64,000 bases of DNA. Origin: Eutrigla gurnardus (Eukaryota; Chordata; Actinopteri; Perciformes; Triglidae). This document shows positions 8,284 to 19,371 of the stretch, piece by piece. The stretch lies in the NCBI GenBank assembly GCA_963514095.1, contig OY741264.1, positions 30,287,598 to 30,351,597 on the forward strand, written 5' to 3'. The notes beneath the pieces are model-generated. The model was not told the origin of the DNA and did no database searches. It saw nothing but the letters and a program-made list of their open reading frames with translations. Made by a program: the position numbers and the translations under genes. Position 1 is the first letter of the stretch, and each line of letters begins with the position of its first letter.

Positions 8284-9786
8284 TAGGGTTGGGTACCGAC
8301 ACTCGGTACAAGTACGTACTCGGGGCGAAAATCAACGGTAGTAACCACCCCGAAATACAATGTGAATTTCGGTGCCTCATTTCGGTATTACCAAATATGC
8401 AGCTGCGTAATCGCGCCCTCTGGTGTTCGCAGTTAAAAAAGGCAGCGGCAGTGCACACACCACTGATACCCCTTTTCCACCAACGCGAACCTAGTTCAAG
8501 AGCCGGGCCGGTGCCGTGCTGGTTCGCAATTGGTTCAACTAGCGAACCGTTCGAGAACCTGTTTGCGTTTCCACCGACTAGAGAGCCCAGAGAGCCCAGA
8601 GAGCCACGTCATTACGTCACTGTATACGTCTGAGGTTTCCCCGCAGCGCTAATTTCAAGCATAGCAGACATGTCTCTTCAGAAAAAGTGTTTATTTTGGT
8701 AAATAATACAATAACAATAAAATACACAAAACACTAAAATCACAAACATTTTTAAAGTGTAGAACAGTGTGTGATCAATAGATCAGAGTGTTTGATGTTT
8801 AGTCTGCAGGTTGGACCTCCGTTCAATATCGCCGATGTCCGACAGCTCTACAAACACAGAGAACAGCGGTTTAATCACAAACGTGTCCACGACGCTGTGA
8901 ACACAGATATGTTAAGTGACGTTGGTAGTTGGTAACGTTTAGTGAGCCAACGGCAGTCAGAAAGTGGCATGCTAACGTTGTTATTAGCAATATCACGCTA
9001 GCTGGCTAGCTAGCCGGTCAGCTTACATTACCCGAGGAAGCAAAGCCACTAGTTGCTGCTGTTACGAACGTAATCACTAGCTTGGTAAACTAAACAGAAA
9101 TGTGTCGTTGGTTTGCAACGAGGTGAAACATTTTAAAAGTGAAACTTACCGGGAACAGTAACGTTAGTAAAACTCCGCAGCGGCGTATTTTCCCCCGTTG
9201 CCTCGAGCGTTAACCCCGCCCCCAGCCCCTAACGTAAGCCGGGCCCAGTTCCAGCCCAGCAAGGAGTTGGGGCCGATCGCGAACCAGTTTTTCTGGCCCA
9301 GAGCCGGCTCTTTGTCTGTGGAAACAGGAAGAGCTGGTTCGCGATTGGGCACCGGCTCCGAACCGGCCCTCAAAATGCCTCGGTGGAAAAGGGGTATGAG
9401 AGGTCAGCTCAGGAATCAGGCCAGAGAGCCTAAGATGTCGAAACAAAAACGCTCTAAAGTGTGGCTATATTTTACCGTAACTTACGGAACATTTAAGTTA
9501 ATATGTTATTGTTGGTCAATTTGACCTAGGCCTTTGCCTCAGAAATAATGTGTTTTTTTGTTTTGTTTTATATTTGTATATGAAAGCTTTTAGATTAAAA
9601 TATTGTTGGTCAATTTGTTCTTGACCTTTGCCTCAAAAATAAAAATAAAAAAAGGAATTTCATCATAAAAACTTGTTTTCTTTTCTTTTAAAGTACCGAT
9701 TTAAATACCGTTTAGGAACCGGCACCGTTTTGAAAGTATCGATTTGGCACCGGTATCGAAATATACCCTTTCAATACCCAACCCTA
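8284..9786 (+). mobile_element. Nested hAT element (TIR TAGGGTTGGGTA)
   Basis: The TIR TAGGGTTGGGTACCGA pairs with ...TACCCAACCCTA. It is flanked by the 8-bp TSD AATAAGAG (8276-8283, 9787-9794). The sister hAT at 47488-48869 contains the site once (CCAATAAGAGACAG, minus strand, near 48690), proving the insertion. The 1.5-kb element has no transposase and itself holds a MITE at 8469-9394. Confidence 0.9.
8469..9394 (+). mobile_element. MITE with CCCCTTTTCCACC termini
   Basis: The TIRs are CCCCTTTTCCACC and GGTGGAAAAGGGG, with a candidate TA duplication (8467-8468, 9395-9396). There are longer imperfect inverted GGTTCGC-type repeats inside each end. No coding capacity is seen. A second copy in unit B (about 41079-54094) is interrupted by the Ginger element. 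A TA TSD would suit a Tc1/mariner- or ISL2EU-like relative, but the superfamily is unresolved. Confidence 0.75.
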
Positions 9787-10006
9787 AATAAGAGACAGAG
9801 CTCGGGCGGGTCCTTGCCTCTGATTGGCTGTGGTCCTTTTCACACTGCTGTAAATTGTGTCAGTTCGAAAATGCGAGCGAGCAGAGCAGGTACTCTGAGC
9901 GCTTCGACAATGAGCGCTTCGATTTTCTTTGAAAGTGAAGAGAGTCAGAAAGCCTCGCCCCAAGACTAATTAAAAAGCCCAAAAATATGCCTTCAGACAG
10001 GACTGG

Positions 10007-10560
10007 TTGAAGCAATTTCCCTGGCTGATGTACGATGAAGAAAGGGACTCAATGCACTGCATTTATTGTCGGGAGTGCGGTCAGCATTTGGCCGGTAATA
10101 GTGCGTTTGTGGAGGAGTCAACAACATTTCGCATCGAGACATTGAAAAAGCGCAATATGTCCAAAAAGCATACTACATGCCGTGATAAGTGTGTTAATAA
10201 AGTGGCCCCTCATCCAGCTGCATTTCAGCGTCAGGCTGTATCAATCACGTCCGCTGAGGAATCTGAAATGATTATAAAATTCAACGTTGCATACAATATT
10301 GCAAAGGAGGAGTTGCCGTTCACTAAATTTAAGTCCGAAATTATTCTGATGAAAAAAATGCCGACACACTAAAGAACAAGACAGCTGCGGAGGTTGGAAA
10401 CGCCACGTACACGTCATTCATGACTGACGGCGACACAGACGTCTCTACGAAGGAGTGCGTTATTGTCTACTGCCGCATTTTGCATAAAGGGAGGCCGGTC
10501 AACATGTTAATTGGACATGTCGGGTGGAGCATGGACACGCACAGTGTTTGAAGGTCCACA
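10007..10560 (+). pseudogene. Truncated ZNF862/hAT-type transposase
   Basis: From MKQFPWLMYDEERDSMHCIY the ORF is open to 10372. It shows the CxxC-type finger (CIYCRECGQ) and KHTTCRDKC seen in ZNF862/KIAA1586-like hAT transposases. After a frame change, the following bases encode SFMTDGDTDVSTKE, which resembles the start of the hAT catalytic core, then coding stops. The same truncated ORF exists in the second copy (48113-48478), so the internal deletion predates both insertions. Confidence 0.7.
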
Positions 10561-11078
10561 TTACAGCATGAGAGATCATGAATAGGAAATTGTATAGTAG
10601 CCTATTCCTAATATTATTATTAAAAATGAATAGCCTAAGTAAAAATATAATTAGGCTAGGCTAAGATCACATAAACAGTTTTCCATTTGCAATCTATAGG
10701 CTAGTGACCTGTATGATCTTTTTATTGTGCCACAAAGCAAGCATTTACTGCGCTTGGGCATCAGTGTGCAGATTGGCTGGAGAAAACGGTTCCTCTGGGT
10801 GCTGATGGTGCTGCAGTTAACCTAGGCCATAAGGGGGTGTCATTATGTAAAAGGAGAGCGATAAAAAGGTGACTTTTTGGCGTTAAAGGCGACGCGATGA
10901 AAAATGTGGGTGCACCTTAATTTTGTGCTGGTGCACCTAAGAAAAAAAGTTAGGCGCACCAGTGCAACCAATGCAAAAAGTTAGTCTGGAGCCCTGCCTG
11001 TATGTGATTCCATCTGGAGTTTGGACTATCACCGACCTGGGTTTGTCATGTCTTCTCACGACAACTGCTGGTTGCCAG

Positions 11079-12058
11079 TAGAGGTCGACCGATTCATCGG
11101 TTTGGCGGATTAATCGGCCCCGATAGGACGTTTTACAAACTATCGTAATTAACGGAAAATGGCCCCGATAGTGGCCGATGGCTGTTTTTTTTTTTTTTCC
11201 CCCGCAGCGCCGTGAACTGCTTCTTCCATGGCCTGCTGCTCTCTGTCTCTCTGATCACTGAGGGGCGGGGCTGCTCTGCACACACAGCGCGCATGGGGGA
11301 GGGAGGGAGGGAGGGAGGGGGGGGGAGAGAGAGAGACGGAGCGTGAGCAGCGCAGCGGCAGCAGAGAGAGGAGAAGGAGGTGGAGACGACGACACGCGTT
11401 ACTGTATGTGTATTTAAACCTTCACAAGTTGAAAGTGAACAGACATAACCTCCTTGGTGGAGGCAATAAGTACCACCTGTTCAACAAGCATAAACGGGGG
11501 GGGGGGGGGGGGGCGTTAATTTTTTCGTATTGAATCATACGAACGCCCAGTATACACGCGACTTTTGGGCTTGTTTTTCTGTAAAGTAGCAGAAAAACAA
11601 GCCCAAAGTCGCGGTTCAACCATTCGCTCCATTGGCAATCATTCGTATGATTAGATTTCATTTAGGTGTTTAGACTGATGTTCAGTATATCCATTTAGGT
11701 GTTTATTATTACATTGAGACTGATGTTACATTGAGACTGATGTTCAGTTATGCAGATTTATTTATTTCGGTATTTATCCAGTTAAAGATTTATATATTTA
11801 TTTTGGTATTTATTACTTTGAGTTTGATGTTCACTTTGCGATTTTATACATTTGGATATTTATTAGCTGTTCAGTAAAGCAGTTGCTGCTAATAAAGTCA
11901 GAGATTGTGAATTTCCAACAGTGTTCCAACAATTTTTTCGGGGGGGGGGGGGGGGGGGGGGGCTCGGTATCGGCCGATTAATCGGCTATCGGCTTTTTCC
12001 TGCTCCAAACTATCGTTATTATATCGGCCTTTAAAAATCCACTATCGGTCGACCTCTA
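11079..12058 (+). mobile_element. hAT MITE (TIR TAGAGGTCGACCGAT)
   Basis: A perfect terminal inverted repeat, TAGAGGTCGACCGAT, flanked by the 8-bp TSD GTTGCCAG (11071-11078, 12059-12066). Sub-terminal GATTAATCGGC palindromes occur at both ends. There is no transposase. It holds two long G runs (about 11496-11513 and 11941-11962) and a GGGA-rich stretch at 11295-11330. It sits inside the Gypsy-A integrase tail. Confidence 0.9.
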
Positions 12059-12900
12059 GTTGCCAGTTATCTTTGACTCTTACTCTCACCTTATCTCCTT
12101 CCATCAGAAGTGGTAACCGTCTTGCTCCTCTGTCAAAGTACTGCTTTTGTTTCAGCTGCCTCTCCTTGATGCTGTGGTGAACAGTGTCATACAGCTGTGG
12201 TCTCAGCAGCTGTGCTGATGTTGGCAGATTAGTTTTCAGTCTTCGACCCATAAGCAGTTGGGCAGGGGACAGTTTCACTCCATCCAAAGGTGAGTTCCTG
12301 TATTCCAACAGAGCAATGTACGGATCACTCTGGCTCTCTTGTGCTTTCTTCAGTAATGTCTTTACTGTCTGTATTGCTCGCTAACTTTGTCCATTCGACT
12401 GGGGTTATCCTGGGCTGGATGTGGTGTGTACAAACTCCCAGCTCTCTGCGAATGTCCTGAACTCAGCACTTGAGAATTGTGGTCCATTGTCTGACATGAC
12501 CTCGTCTCGAATGCCATGTCTTTCAAACATCGATTTGAGGGCTGTCACCACATGTTGGGTGGTCGTCCCTGTGAGTTTAGCAATTTCAGGATACTTTGAA
12601 TAGTAGTCCACACACAGTAGACATTCACCTTGCTCATAATGGAACAGATCTACTCCAACCTTTGCCCAGGCTCTCTCTGGAATGTCATGGCAGATGAGTG
12701 GCTCTTTAGTGTTGCTCCGCCTGAATGTGTTACAGATAGCACACTTTATTACAACATCTTCAACCTCCTTAGCCATGTTGGGCCAGAACATGACGTCTCT
12801 CGCCCTTTCTTTACATTTGACAATTCCTAGATGAGCTTCATGGACCCTCGCAAGCATGTCTGCTCTCAAGCTACTTGGAACAACAAGTCACGTGTTCTTG
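12059..12900 (-). pseudogene. Gypsy-A integrase
   Basis: Read on the minus strand: an HHCC zinc-binding part (HEAHLGIVKCKERARD...CAICNTF), then the core with the first D in GVDLFHY and the second in MSDNGPQF, then an in-frame TAA near 12404. A further stop falls before ERxIQTVKTLL-like residues; after them come PAQLLMGRRLKTNLP and a DKVRVRVKDNWQ segment broken by the hAT at 12058. The order is canonical for a Gypsy integrase. Stops and the hAT make it dead. Confidence 0.85.
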
Positions 12901-14283
12901 AATAGTCAGACCATCAAAACATGTAAGTTCCTCTCTGAATGTCCAATATTTTCTGATATCTGCTGGTACATGTCATATTTCTGCTGGCCATCCTGTTTGG
13001 ACCATCTGCAATTCCTCATCAGCTGCTGTTTGTGTTCTGAATGTGTTCAGTTTCTCTTCTGTGATTGGTAGGTGAGTTGTTAGAAGATGGACCTGTAGTT
13101 CATCCTCCAGGAGTTGCTCTGATTTCTCTTTCAGGTAAGCTCGACTCAGTGTGTCTGCGATGTAGAGCTCCTTTCCAGGCTTGTAGCTGAACCGCAAATC
13201 ATAGGGTTGGAGACTCATCAGTATCCTCTGGAGTCTCGGTGGAGCCTTCTGGAGTGATTTCTTAAACACAGTCTCTCAAGGTTTGTGGTCTGTTTCAACA
13301 TGCACTGTCTTTCCATGCACATATTGTTTGAACTTCTCACACCCATACACAATCGCCAAAATTTCTTTTTCAATTTGTGCGTACCTCTTCTGACAGTCAG
13401 TCAGCGCTCTTGAGCCATAAGCCACCGGCTGTCCATCCTGGATTAACACTGCTCCCAGACCTTCAGAGCTCGCATCGACAGACAGTGTTATATCCTTTTT
13501 CACATCAAAATACCTGAGCACTGGGGCTTTGCTCACAAGCATCTTCAGCTTTTCAAAGCTTTTCTGCTGCTCAACCTCCCAATGCCAAGCTACCTCACCC
13601 TCCAGGAGTTTCCAGAGCGGCGCACTCACGTCAGAGAGGTTTGGGACAAACTTTGCCAGATACTGAAGCATCCCTAAAAACCTCAGTAGACCTGCCTTGT
13701 CTTCAGGTTCGGGCATGTCCTGTATAGCTCTGATCTTCTCCTGGTCTGGTTTCACTCCATCCGCAGACAGAATGTGTCTGACATATGTGATCTCTGTCCT
13801 TCTGATCTTACATTTGTCTTTGTTTAACGTCAGGTTGATGCTTCTGATCCTGTCCATCAGCGCTCTCAGTCTCCTGTCATTCTGTTCTTCATCTTCACCC
13901 CACACTAAGATATCGTCCACTATGTTCACAACTCCCTCCAAGCCTTCCGGTCTCTGTGCAATGCACTTCTGAAACACTTCTGGAGCTGATGACACTCCAA
14001 AAGGAAGTCGAAGGAAGCGGTAACGTCCATATGGGGTGTTAAATGTACATAACTTGGAACGCTCCTCATCCAACTGTACTTGCCAAAAGCCATGATTGGC
14101 GTCCACTTTAGGGAAAACCCTTGCATTTGGCATCTCTGCGATGATCTCTTCAACTGTGCGTAGTGGATAGGGTTCCCTTTTTATAGCCTTATTGAGATCT
14201 TGGGGATCGATGCAGATTCTCAGTTTGTTGGGCTTCACCACAGTGACCATGCTGTTCACCCAGTCTGTGGGCTCAGTCTGCTT
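12901..14283 (-). pseudogene. Gypsy-A reverse transcriptase and RNase H
   Basis: The RT shows RICIDPQDLNKAI, the D in FPKVDANHGFWQV, LPFGVSSAPEVFQ and the catalytic VDDILVWG. RNase H follows, with SVDASSEGLGAVL, EKEILAIVYGCEKF and the D of ETDHKP; an in-frame TGA at 13276-13278 splits it from the continuing FKKSLQKAPPRLQ...ADTLSRAY. A frame change separates it from the integrase. RT starts at VKQTEPTDWVNSM, very close to the protease end, suggesting a deletion of the linker. Confidence 0.88.
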
Positions 14284-15166
14284 TACGATAACTCCAATAT
14301 TTTCTCAAAGTCTCTCACTGACAGCATGTTGCAATCTGCTCCTGTATCAAGCTTTACAGTTAGCTCACTGTTGTTTAATTTGAGCGTTTGAGTCCATTTA
14401 TTACTGTTGTTTTTCACTGTTGAGACTGTATCCAGCTGAAACTCTGCATCTGTTTGCTCACTTGGCCTGATATCTATACATCCCATAAACATGACATCTT
14501 CTTCTTGTTCTATCTCATGTACTTTTTTTCTCAGTTTTCCTTGGTTTAAACGTTGTTTTTGTGACCTGCACACACGACTGAAGTGGTTCTTTAATTTACA
14601 CTGGTTACATATTTTCCCATATGCTGGACACTTCTTTGGCTCATGGACATAGCCACATCTCTTGCTCATTCTCCCTTCTCTTTATCAGTCTCATACTGCT
14701 TTGCTACTGGCTTTCTTCATTTTGGTTAATTTTATCTTATCCACGGCTACATCTGCTTCCTCATGTAGTGCTTTCATGTGACTTTGCGTTACCTCACTTG
14801 CTCGACAGTAATTCACAGCTTTTGTCAGGTTTAAATCCATCTCTCTGAGCAGCCTAGCTCTCACAGTGTCATTGTTTATGCCACATACTATGTGGCTCTT
14901 TTATCAGTTCATCCGTCAGCTGCGCAAATTCACAATCCTTTGCCTTGTTCTTTAGGTCCGTCACATAGGCATCAATTGTCTCACTCGGCCCTTGGACTCG
15001 GGTAAAGAACACGTGTCTCAGATATGTGATGTTCTTCCGTGGCTCACAGTACCTTCGAAACATTTCCTTAAGTCCGTTTAAACACCATCCACATCTTCAT
15101 CAAAGTCCATGGTATTAATTACCTTTTAACGCTTCGTCTCCAGCAACATGAAGAATGTCGCACATT
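14284..15166 (-). pseudogene. Gypsy-A gag and protease
   Basis: Gag-like residues (FFTRVQGPSETIDAYVTDL, then RARLLREMDLNLTKAVNYC) are spread over two frames. A zinc-knuckle remnant (ICNQCKLKNHFSRVC) is followed by a retropepsin active site, VKLDTGADCNML. Frame changes and stops show loss of function. Confidence 0.8.
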
Positions 15167-15300
15167 TCACCTTCTCACTCTTCTCTTCGATGCCTGTTGC
15201 AATGAGATAGAGTTCAAACTTTTGAATCCACGTTCGCCAGTTTTTCTGACAGATTTCCCTCGAAGCTCAGACTGTCCGGGGGCTTTAATTGTTCCATTTT

Positions 15301-15317
15301 TTTGACTTCTGACACCA
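15301..15317 (-). other. Gypsy-A primer-binding site
   Basis: Directly inside the 5' LTR, the minus strand reads TGGTGTCAGAAGTCAAA. It begins with TGG, complementary to a tRNA CCA end. I do not assign the tRNA. Confidence 0.6.
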
Positions 15318-15501
15318 TGTAATAAATGTCTGTTATTAGTCTTGTAATGTAAGCACACGGAGACACGGTCTGTGTTGCGTTAACTCTCAGTTTACTTCCG
15401 CAGTTTCTTCCTCCTACACAACTCTCATCAGGTTAATTATAATACCACACAGGTAACATACTCCACCTAGTGGTAGGAGTCATATATTCACATACATCAC
15501 A
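15318..15501 (-). repeat. Gypsy-A 5' LTR (element orientation)
   Basis: A 184-bp LTR, TG...CA, matching 7313-7488, followed by the TSD AGCAG at 15502-15506. Confidence 0.9.
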
Positions 15502-15511
15502 AGCAGAGTCC

Positions 15512-16193
15512 AGAGCTGCGTTCCAAAAACAGTTTGAGTCGCCCCCTCGCTCACTTGCCCTAAGCACTTGCCCTCGGGGGAATCCCCGCCGCCATCATAA
15601 GGGCTGTTCCATTTCTCTGAACAGCTGAAGTGAACTCCGTGGAGATCGACCCTTGAGGGCTGAGTAATCGAGTCAACAACGATGGTCACTTCAGGGCTGT
15701 ATATCACCCACAATGCATTGCAGTGGTGCACGAAAAATATGTCCATGCGCGGTGGCGATAATGAACCACTCAAACACCATTGTTTGCTGTCTATTCACCA
15801 CCAAGGAAGAAGAAGAAAGAAGAAAATGAATTCAATTTAATTCATTTTCTTAAATTGTGCAATTAGACTGTCAGTTGCAGAGTTATGGCAGAGCCCACCG
15901 TTTACAAGTGTAAGTATGTAAGCCGACGTATTGCCATCAAGCGCAGAATACGTCTTCCTCTCAATGAAATGAGTCTCAGCATATTTTGTGTAATTTGGAA
16001 TAGGCAGTATAGCGCTACTCCAACAACGTGTGGTTGATCCATGATTGTCTGGGCTGGCAGGTGTGTTCCATTTACCTCTTTCACTCCTCCTCTGCCCACT
16101 TTCCCTCCACCCTCCAAGTAGCCTCCGTGTGACGTCATAGCAAGGGCTGAGGGCAAGTGAGCGAGGGCGACTCAAACTGTTTTTGAAACGCAG
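15512..16193 (+). mobile_element. TIR MITE (GCTGCGTTCCAAAAACAG)
   Basis: The left end GCTGCGTTCCAAAAACAG, followed by TTTGAGTCGCCC, mirrors the right end GGGCGACTCAAACTG, which leads into TTTTTGAAACGCAGC. Flanking CAG triplets suggest a 3-bp TSD. Unit B has the uninterrupted sequence GAGTCCAGGTGA near 54240. A 13-bp-arm hairpin lies in the middle. No transposase is seen; a 3-bp TSD would suit PIF/Harbinger or CACTA, which is inference. Confidence 0.75.
15820..15851. repeat. Perfect hairpin inside the MITE
   Basis: The arms AAGAAAATGAATT and AATTCATTTTCTT surround a 6-nt CAATTT loop. Confidence 0.85.
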
Positions 16194-16431
16194 CCCAGGT
16201 GATCTCTGAGCAACAGGGTCTTGGGTCTCTTACGGAGGATGGGAAGCAGTTCTGCGGTCAATGGAACGAACATCTGTGTCCTTTCGATTGAAAGTGACCG
16301 GTAAACTTCCCATCATGCATTGGGAAACTAGTAGCGCCTATGAAATCCGTTTAGTTTTTCCCAAATTTCCCATATATTGAGTAGCTGTCAGCAATAATAA
16401 TTGTAATTAAAACTGCGAGCAGTATCGTGAC
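16194..16431 (+). other. Unit A intron 1 host segment
   Basis: This matches unit B in three pieces around its insertions (54240-54337, 55197-55288, 55946-55970). It contains no ORF or recognisable element. It includes the pre-insertion sites of the two unit B hAT elements. Confidence 0.6.
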
Positions 16432-16775
16432 GGGCCCGAGCTCTTATGCGGTCGTGGAGTGCCTGCGGTCACAGGGCAGTGTCGTGGACGCTGCCCTTGG
16501 CGCGGCCGCCTCTCGTGGCGCAAGTCGAGACACAAGCGATGGACACCGAAAGGCATCCGTTCTGTCACGTGCGGTCGTGGAGTGCCTGCATTCACACGCG
16601 TGGCAGCCCTCCTACCTGTGCAGCAGCCACCTCCTCGTGGCGTGAGTTTAGACACAAGTGATTGACATTTAAAGCCATCTGTCTGTCACATACACACATG
16701 TTCATGCCTTCTGACATCTCTCCTCCTCCCCTAGTGTGACCTCTCCTCCTCCTCTCCCTGTGTCCTCCTTGCAAG

Positions 16776-17851
16776 GTGAGATGAGAGGAATTAGTTGTAA
16801 AAAAAATCAGGTGTGCTTTAACTTGGAAAACGTGACTAAATCAATGACATTTCCTGTCACCAGTAGGTGGCGCTCTGACAGAGTGAATGTCAAAGTGCAG
16901 ATGTGTTCAGGAAGGAACTCTAAGCAAGTGTGCAAAGTTTGGAGCAGATCAGAGAACAAACACTGAAGCTATAATAGTTTGGATGTTAAAGACAGAGTTC
17001 AGCTGACAGCTGTATGAGATGCATGTAAAATGTGCATCTCTCCTCCTCTCTGTGTCCAGGCTGAAATGAGAGGAATTAGTTATAAAAAAAATCAGGTGTG
17101 GCTTTAACTTGGAAAAATTCACAAAATCAATGACATTTCCTGTGGCCAGTAGGTGGCGCTCCGACTGTGAGTGAATATCAAAGAGTGCAGATGTGTTCAG
17201 GAAGGAACTCTAATCTGCTGTGATCCAAAGTGAAACTACATTTCAGTCACAGAGCTCACACACATGTCTCTGCCTTCATGACATCTCTCCTCCTCCCCCT
17301 GTGTGACATCTCTCCTCCTCTCCCTGTGTCCTCCTTGCAAGCTGAAATGAGAGGAATTAGTTGTAAAAAAAATCAGGTGTGGCTTTAACTTGGAAAAAGT
17401 GACTAAATCAATGACATTTCCTGTCACCAGTAGGTGGCGCTCTGACAGAGTGAATGTCAAAGTGCAGATGTGTTCAGGAAGGAACTCTAATCAAGTGTGC
17501 AAAGTTTGGAGCAGATCAGAGAACAAACACTGAAGTTATAATAGTTTTGGATGTTAATGACAGAGTTCAGCTGACAGCAGTGGTGAGATGCATGTAAAGT
17601 GTGTCATCTCTCCTCCTCTCTGTGTCCAGGCTGAAATGAGAGGAATTTAAAAAAAGGAATTAAAAGTGGCATGACTGTTGATCTGGTGTGATCCAAAGTG
17701 AAACTACATTTCAGTCACAGAGCTCACACACATGTTCATGCCTTCCTGACATCTCTCCTCCTCCACCTAGTGTGACCTCTCCTCCTCCCCCTGTGTCCTC
17801 CTTGCAAGCTGAAATGAGAGGAATTAGTTATAAAAAGAATCAGGTGTGGCT
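16776..17851 (+). repeat. Tandem repeat, about 283-bp period
   Basis: The phrase GAAATGAGAGGAATTAGTT recurs near 16780, 17062, 17343, 17632 (degenerate) and 17811. Each unit also carries CAGTAGGTGGCGCTC and GTTCAGGAAGGAACTCTAA. The last unit runs into the N gap, so the array is probably collapsed in the assembly. Confidence 0.85.
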
Positions 17852-18051
17852 NNNNNNNNNNNNNNNNNNNNNNNNNNNNNNNNNNNNNNNNNNNNNNNNN
17901 NNNNNNNNNNNNNNNNNNNNNNNNNNNNNNNNNNNNNNNNNNNNNNNNNNNNNNNNNNNNNNNNNNNNNNNNNNNNNNNNNNNNNNNNNNNNNNNNNNNN
18001 NNNNNNNNNNNNNNNNNNNNNNNNNNNNNNNNNNNNNNNNNNNNNNNNNNN
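17852..18051. other. Assembly gap
   Basis: Exactly 200 N, within a tandem repeat; the real length is unknown. Confidence 1.
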
Positions 18052-19135
18052 CTACCTAGAGGGGGGGCTGTTGCTCAGAAGATGGGCATAAAATCGGTCA
18101 CATTTCATTTTGCCATTAGGTGGCGCTCTACCTGTCAGTTAAAATTGCAGTGCAGTTGTGTTCTGGACGTGATTGTTAACAAGCATGAATATTTTGGAGC
18201 AGATCGGAGAAGAAACGGTGAAGTTATAACAGCTTTAATGCCAATGGCGAAGGATGAAAATAGTAGCGCAGTCAAGGCGTCGTTGTGGCCACGCCCCTAA
18301 ATATTCTGGACATCTTTGGCATACTTTTTGTCCGTAAGGCCTTTCCAACAACATATCCAATTTTGGTATCGATCGGATCAACGGTATAATCAGTTTTTGA
18401 TTTAGCGTGACCCCTGTGAAAGGCCAAAAACAGCCAAAACAGGCATAACTGGCAATATTTGGGATTTTTTGGAAGTGGCAAATATGACTCCATTTAGATG
18501 AAACTTGACATACATGTTCTTTTAAGCGATGTCAACATAGGTTTCGAGTTTCGTAATTTTAGGGGCAAAGGTTATAGAGTTATGCTAATTGCATTTTGGT
18601 AGCCACACCCTCTAATGTTCATTGGCCGATATCTCCTGATTAAATGTATATTTTCAAACCTTTTCGGACCATATCCATAGCTAGGTCTAAAGAGTATGCG
18701 TACCGAATTTCGTCCAAATCGGACCAACGGTGTCCGAGAACTGCGCAACGTCCTGTTTTTCATAAAATCCAAGATGGCGGAAAATTTCGGTAGGCGGACT
18801 TTGGTACTCCAAGAGGATTTATTGTAGAGGACACTTGTTTGCACATGTGTGCAAAGTTTCATGTCAATCAGAGTTACGGTGCGGCGGGGCTGGCGATTCT
18901 CCACGCTAGGTGGCGCTAGCGAGCAACTTTTTCGTGGGTGAATGCGAAGATGCCAAATTCTCAAATTTTTCGCCAGGCCCTATAGACACTCCAATTTGCG
19001 TTAGTTTTTTTTCAGGCGAAGACCCCCAAAACGCAGGTCGAACTCGTGAAAGAATAATAAGAAAAAAAAAACATTCGAATAACAATAGGGCTAACAATAG
19101 GGCTTCGCAGCCCGACGTTGTCGGCGCTCGGGCCC

Positions 19136-19357
19136 TAATAATCATATAATAATTACTGTTATTGTTTGTCCAGTCTCTAGCAGACACATTTGCCAAATCT
19201 AGCATAATGTAAAACCGATTTAGAAAATAACATTTATTGTAATTAAAAATTTAGGGTTCTAACATTTATTTTGTGTACCAAGTTTTTTTTGACCTGTGAC
19301 TAAGTGCTCAGCTGTTTTACTAACATTTCTCCGTGTGATGTCACTGTTTTCCTGCAG
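19136..19357 (+). other. End of unit A intron 1
   Basis: Shared with unit B 55960-56159. It ends in the acceptor TTTTCCTGCAG before the coding exon; no other feature is seen. Confidence 0.7.
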
Positions 19358-19371
19358 ACGTCCAGCAGCTG

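Larger units (their letters stand above)
8106..10996 (+). mobile_element. Non-autonomous hAT element with ZNF862-like transposase remnant
   Basis: The terminal inverted repeats begin CAGGGCTCCAGA, and a direct repeat CCTGT flanks it (8101-8105, 10997-11001). A second copy in opposite orientation lies at 47488-48869 (1382 bp) with a CTGTTT flank. Removing the nested element at 8284-9786 gives nearly the same length here. It encodes only the N-terminal part of a transposase (10007-10560). A perfect 26-bp palindrome centred on GGTCGCAT/ATGCGACC lies 20 bp from the left end in both copies. The TSD of 5-6 bp is short for a typical 8-bp hAT, so the superfamily call rests mainly on the coding remnant. 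Confidence 0.75.
7313..15501 (-). mobile_element. Gypsy-type LTR retrotransposon (decayed), with nested insertions
   Basis: It has TG...CA LTRs (7313-7488 and 15318-15501) flanked by the 5-bp TSD AGCAG (7308-7312, 15502-15506). Unit B shows the empty site GTCAGCAGAGTCC near 54230. The minus-strand order is gag, protease, RT/RNase H, integrase, C-terminal tail, as in Gypsy/Metaviridae. The coding region has stops, frame changes and an apparent deletion between protease and RT. Two hAT elements (11079-12058 and 8106-10996) interrupt the integrase end. Without them the element is about 4.3 kb. Confidence 0.92.
16432..19135 (+). mobile_element. Satellite-bearing TIR DNA element (GGGCCCGAGC ends)
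   Basis: The left end GGGCCCGAGC and right end GCTCGGGCCC bound a 2.7-kb block absent from unit B, where AATAATAATTGTAATAATAACTG is continuous near 55955. The right half has the common fish phrase AATAGGGCTTCGCAGCCCGA. Internal sequence includes tandem repeats and the 200-N gap. No transposase ORF is seen. The superfamily is not recognised, and the true length is unknown because of the gap. Confidence 0.6.

Noticed and set aside
17688..18091. ORFs crossing the N block
   Set aside because: They consist mostly of undetermined residues and exist only because N never makes a stop.
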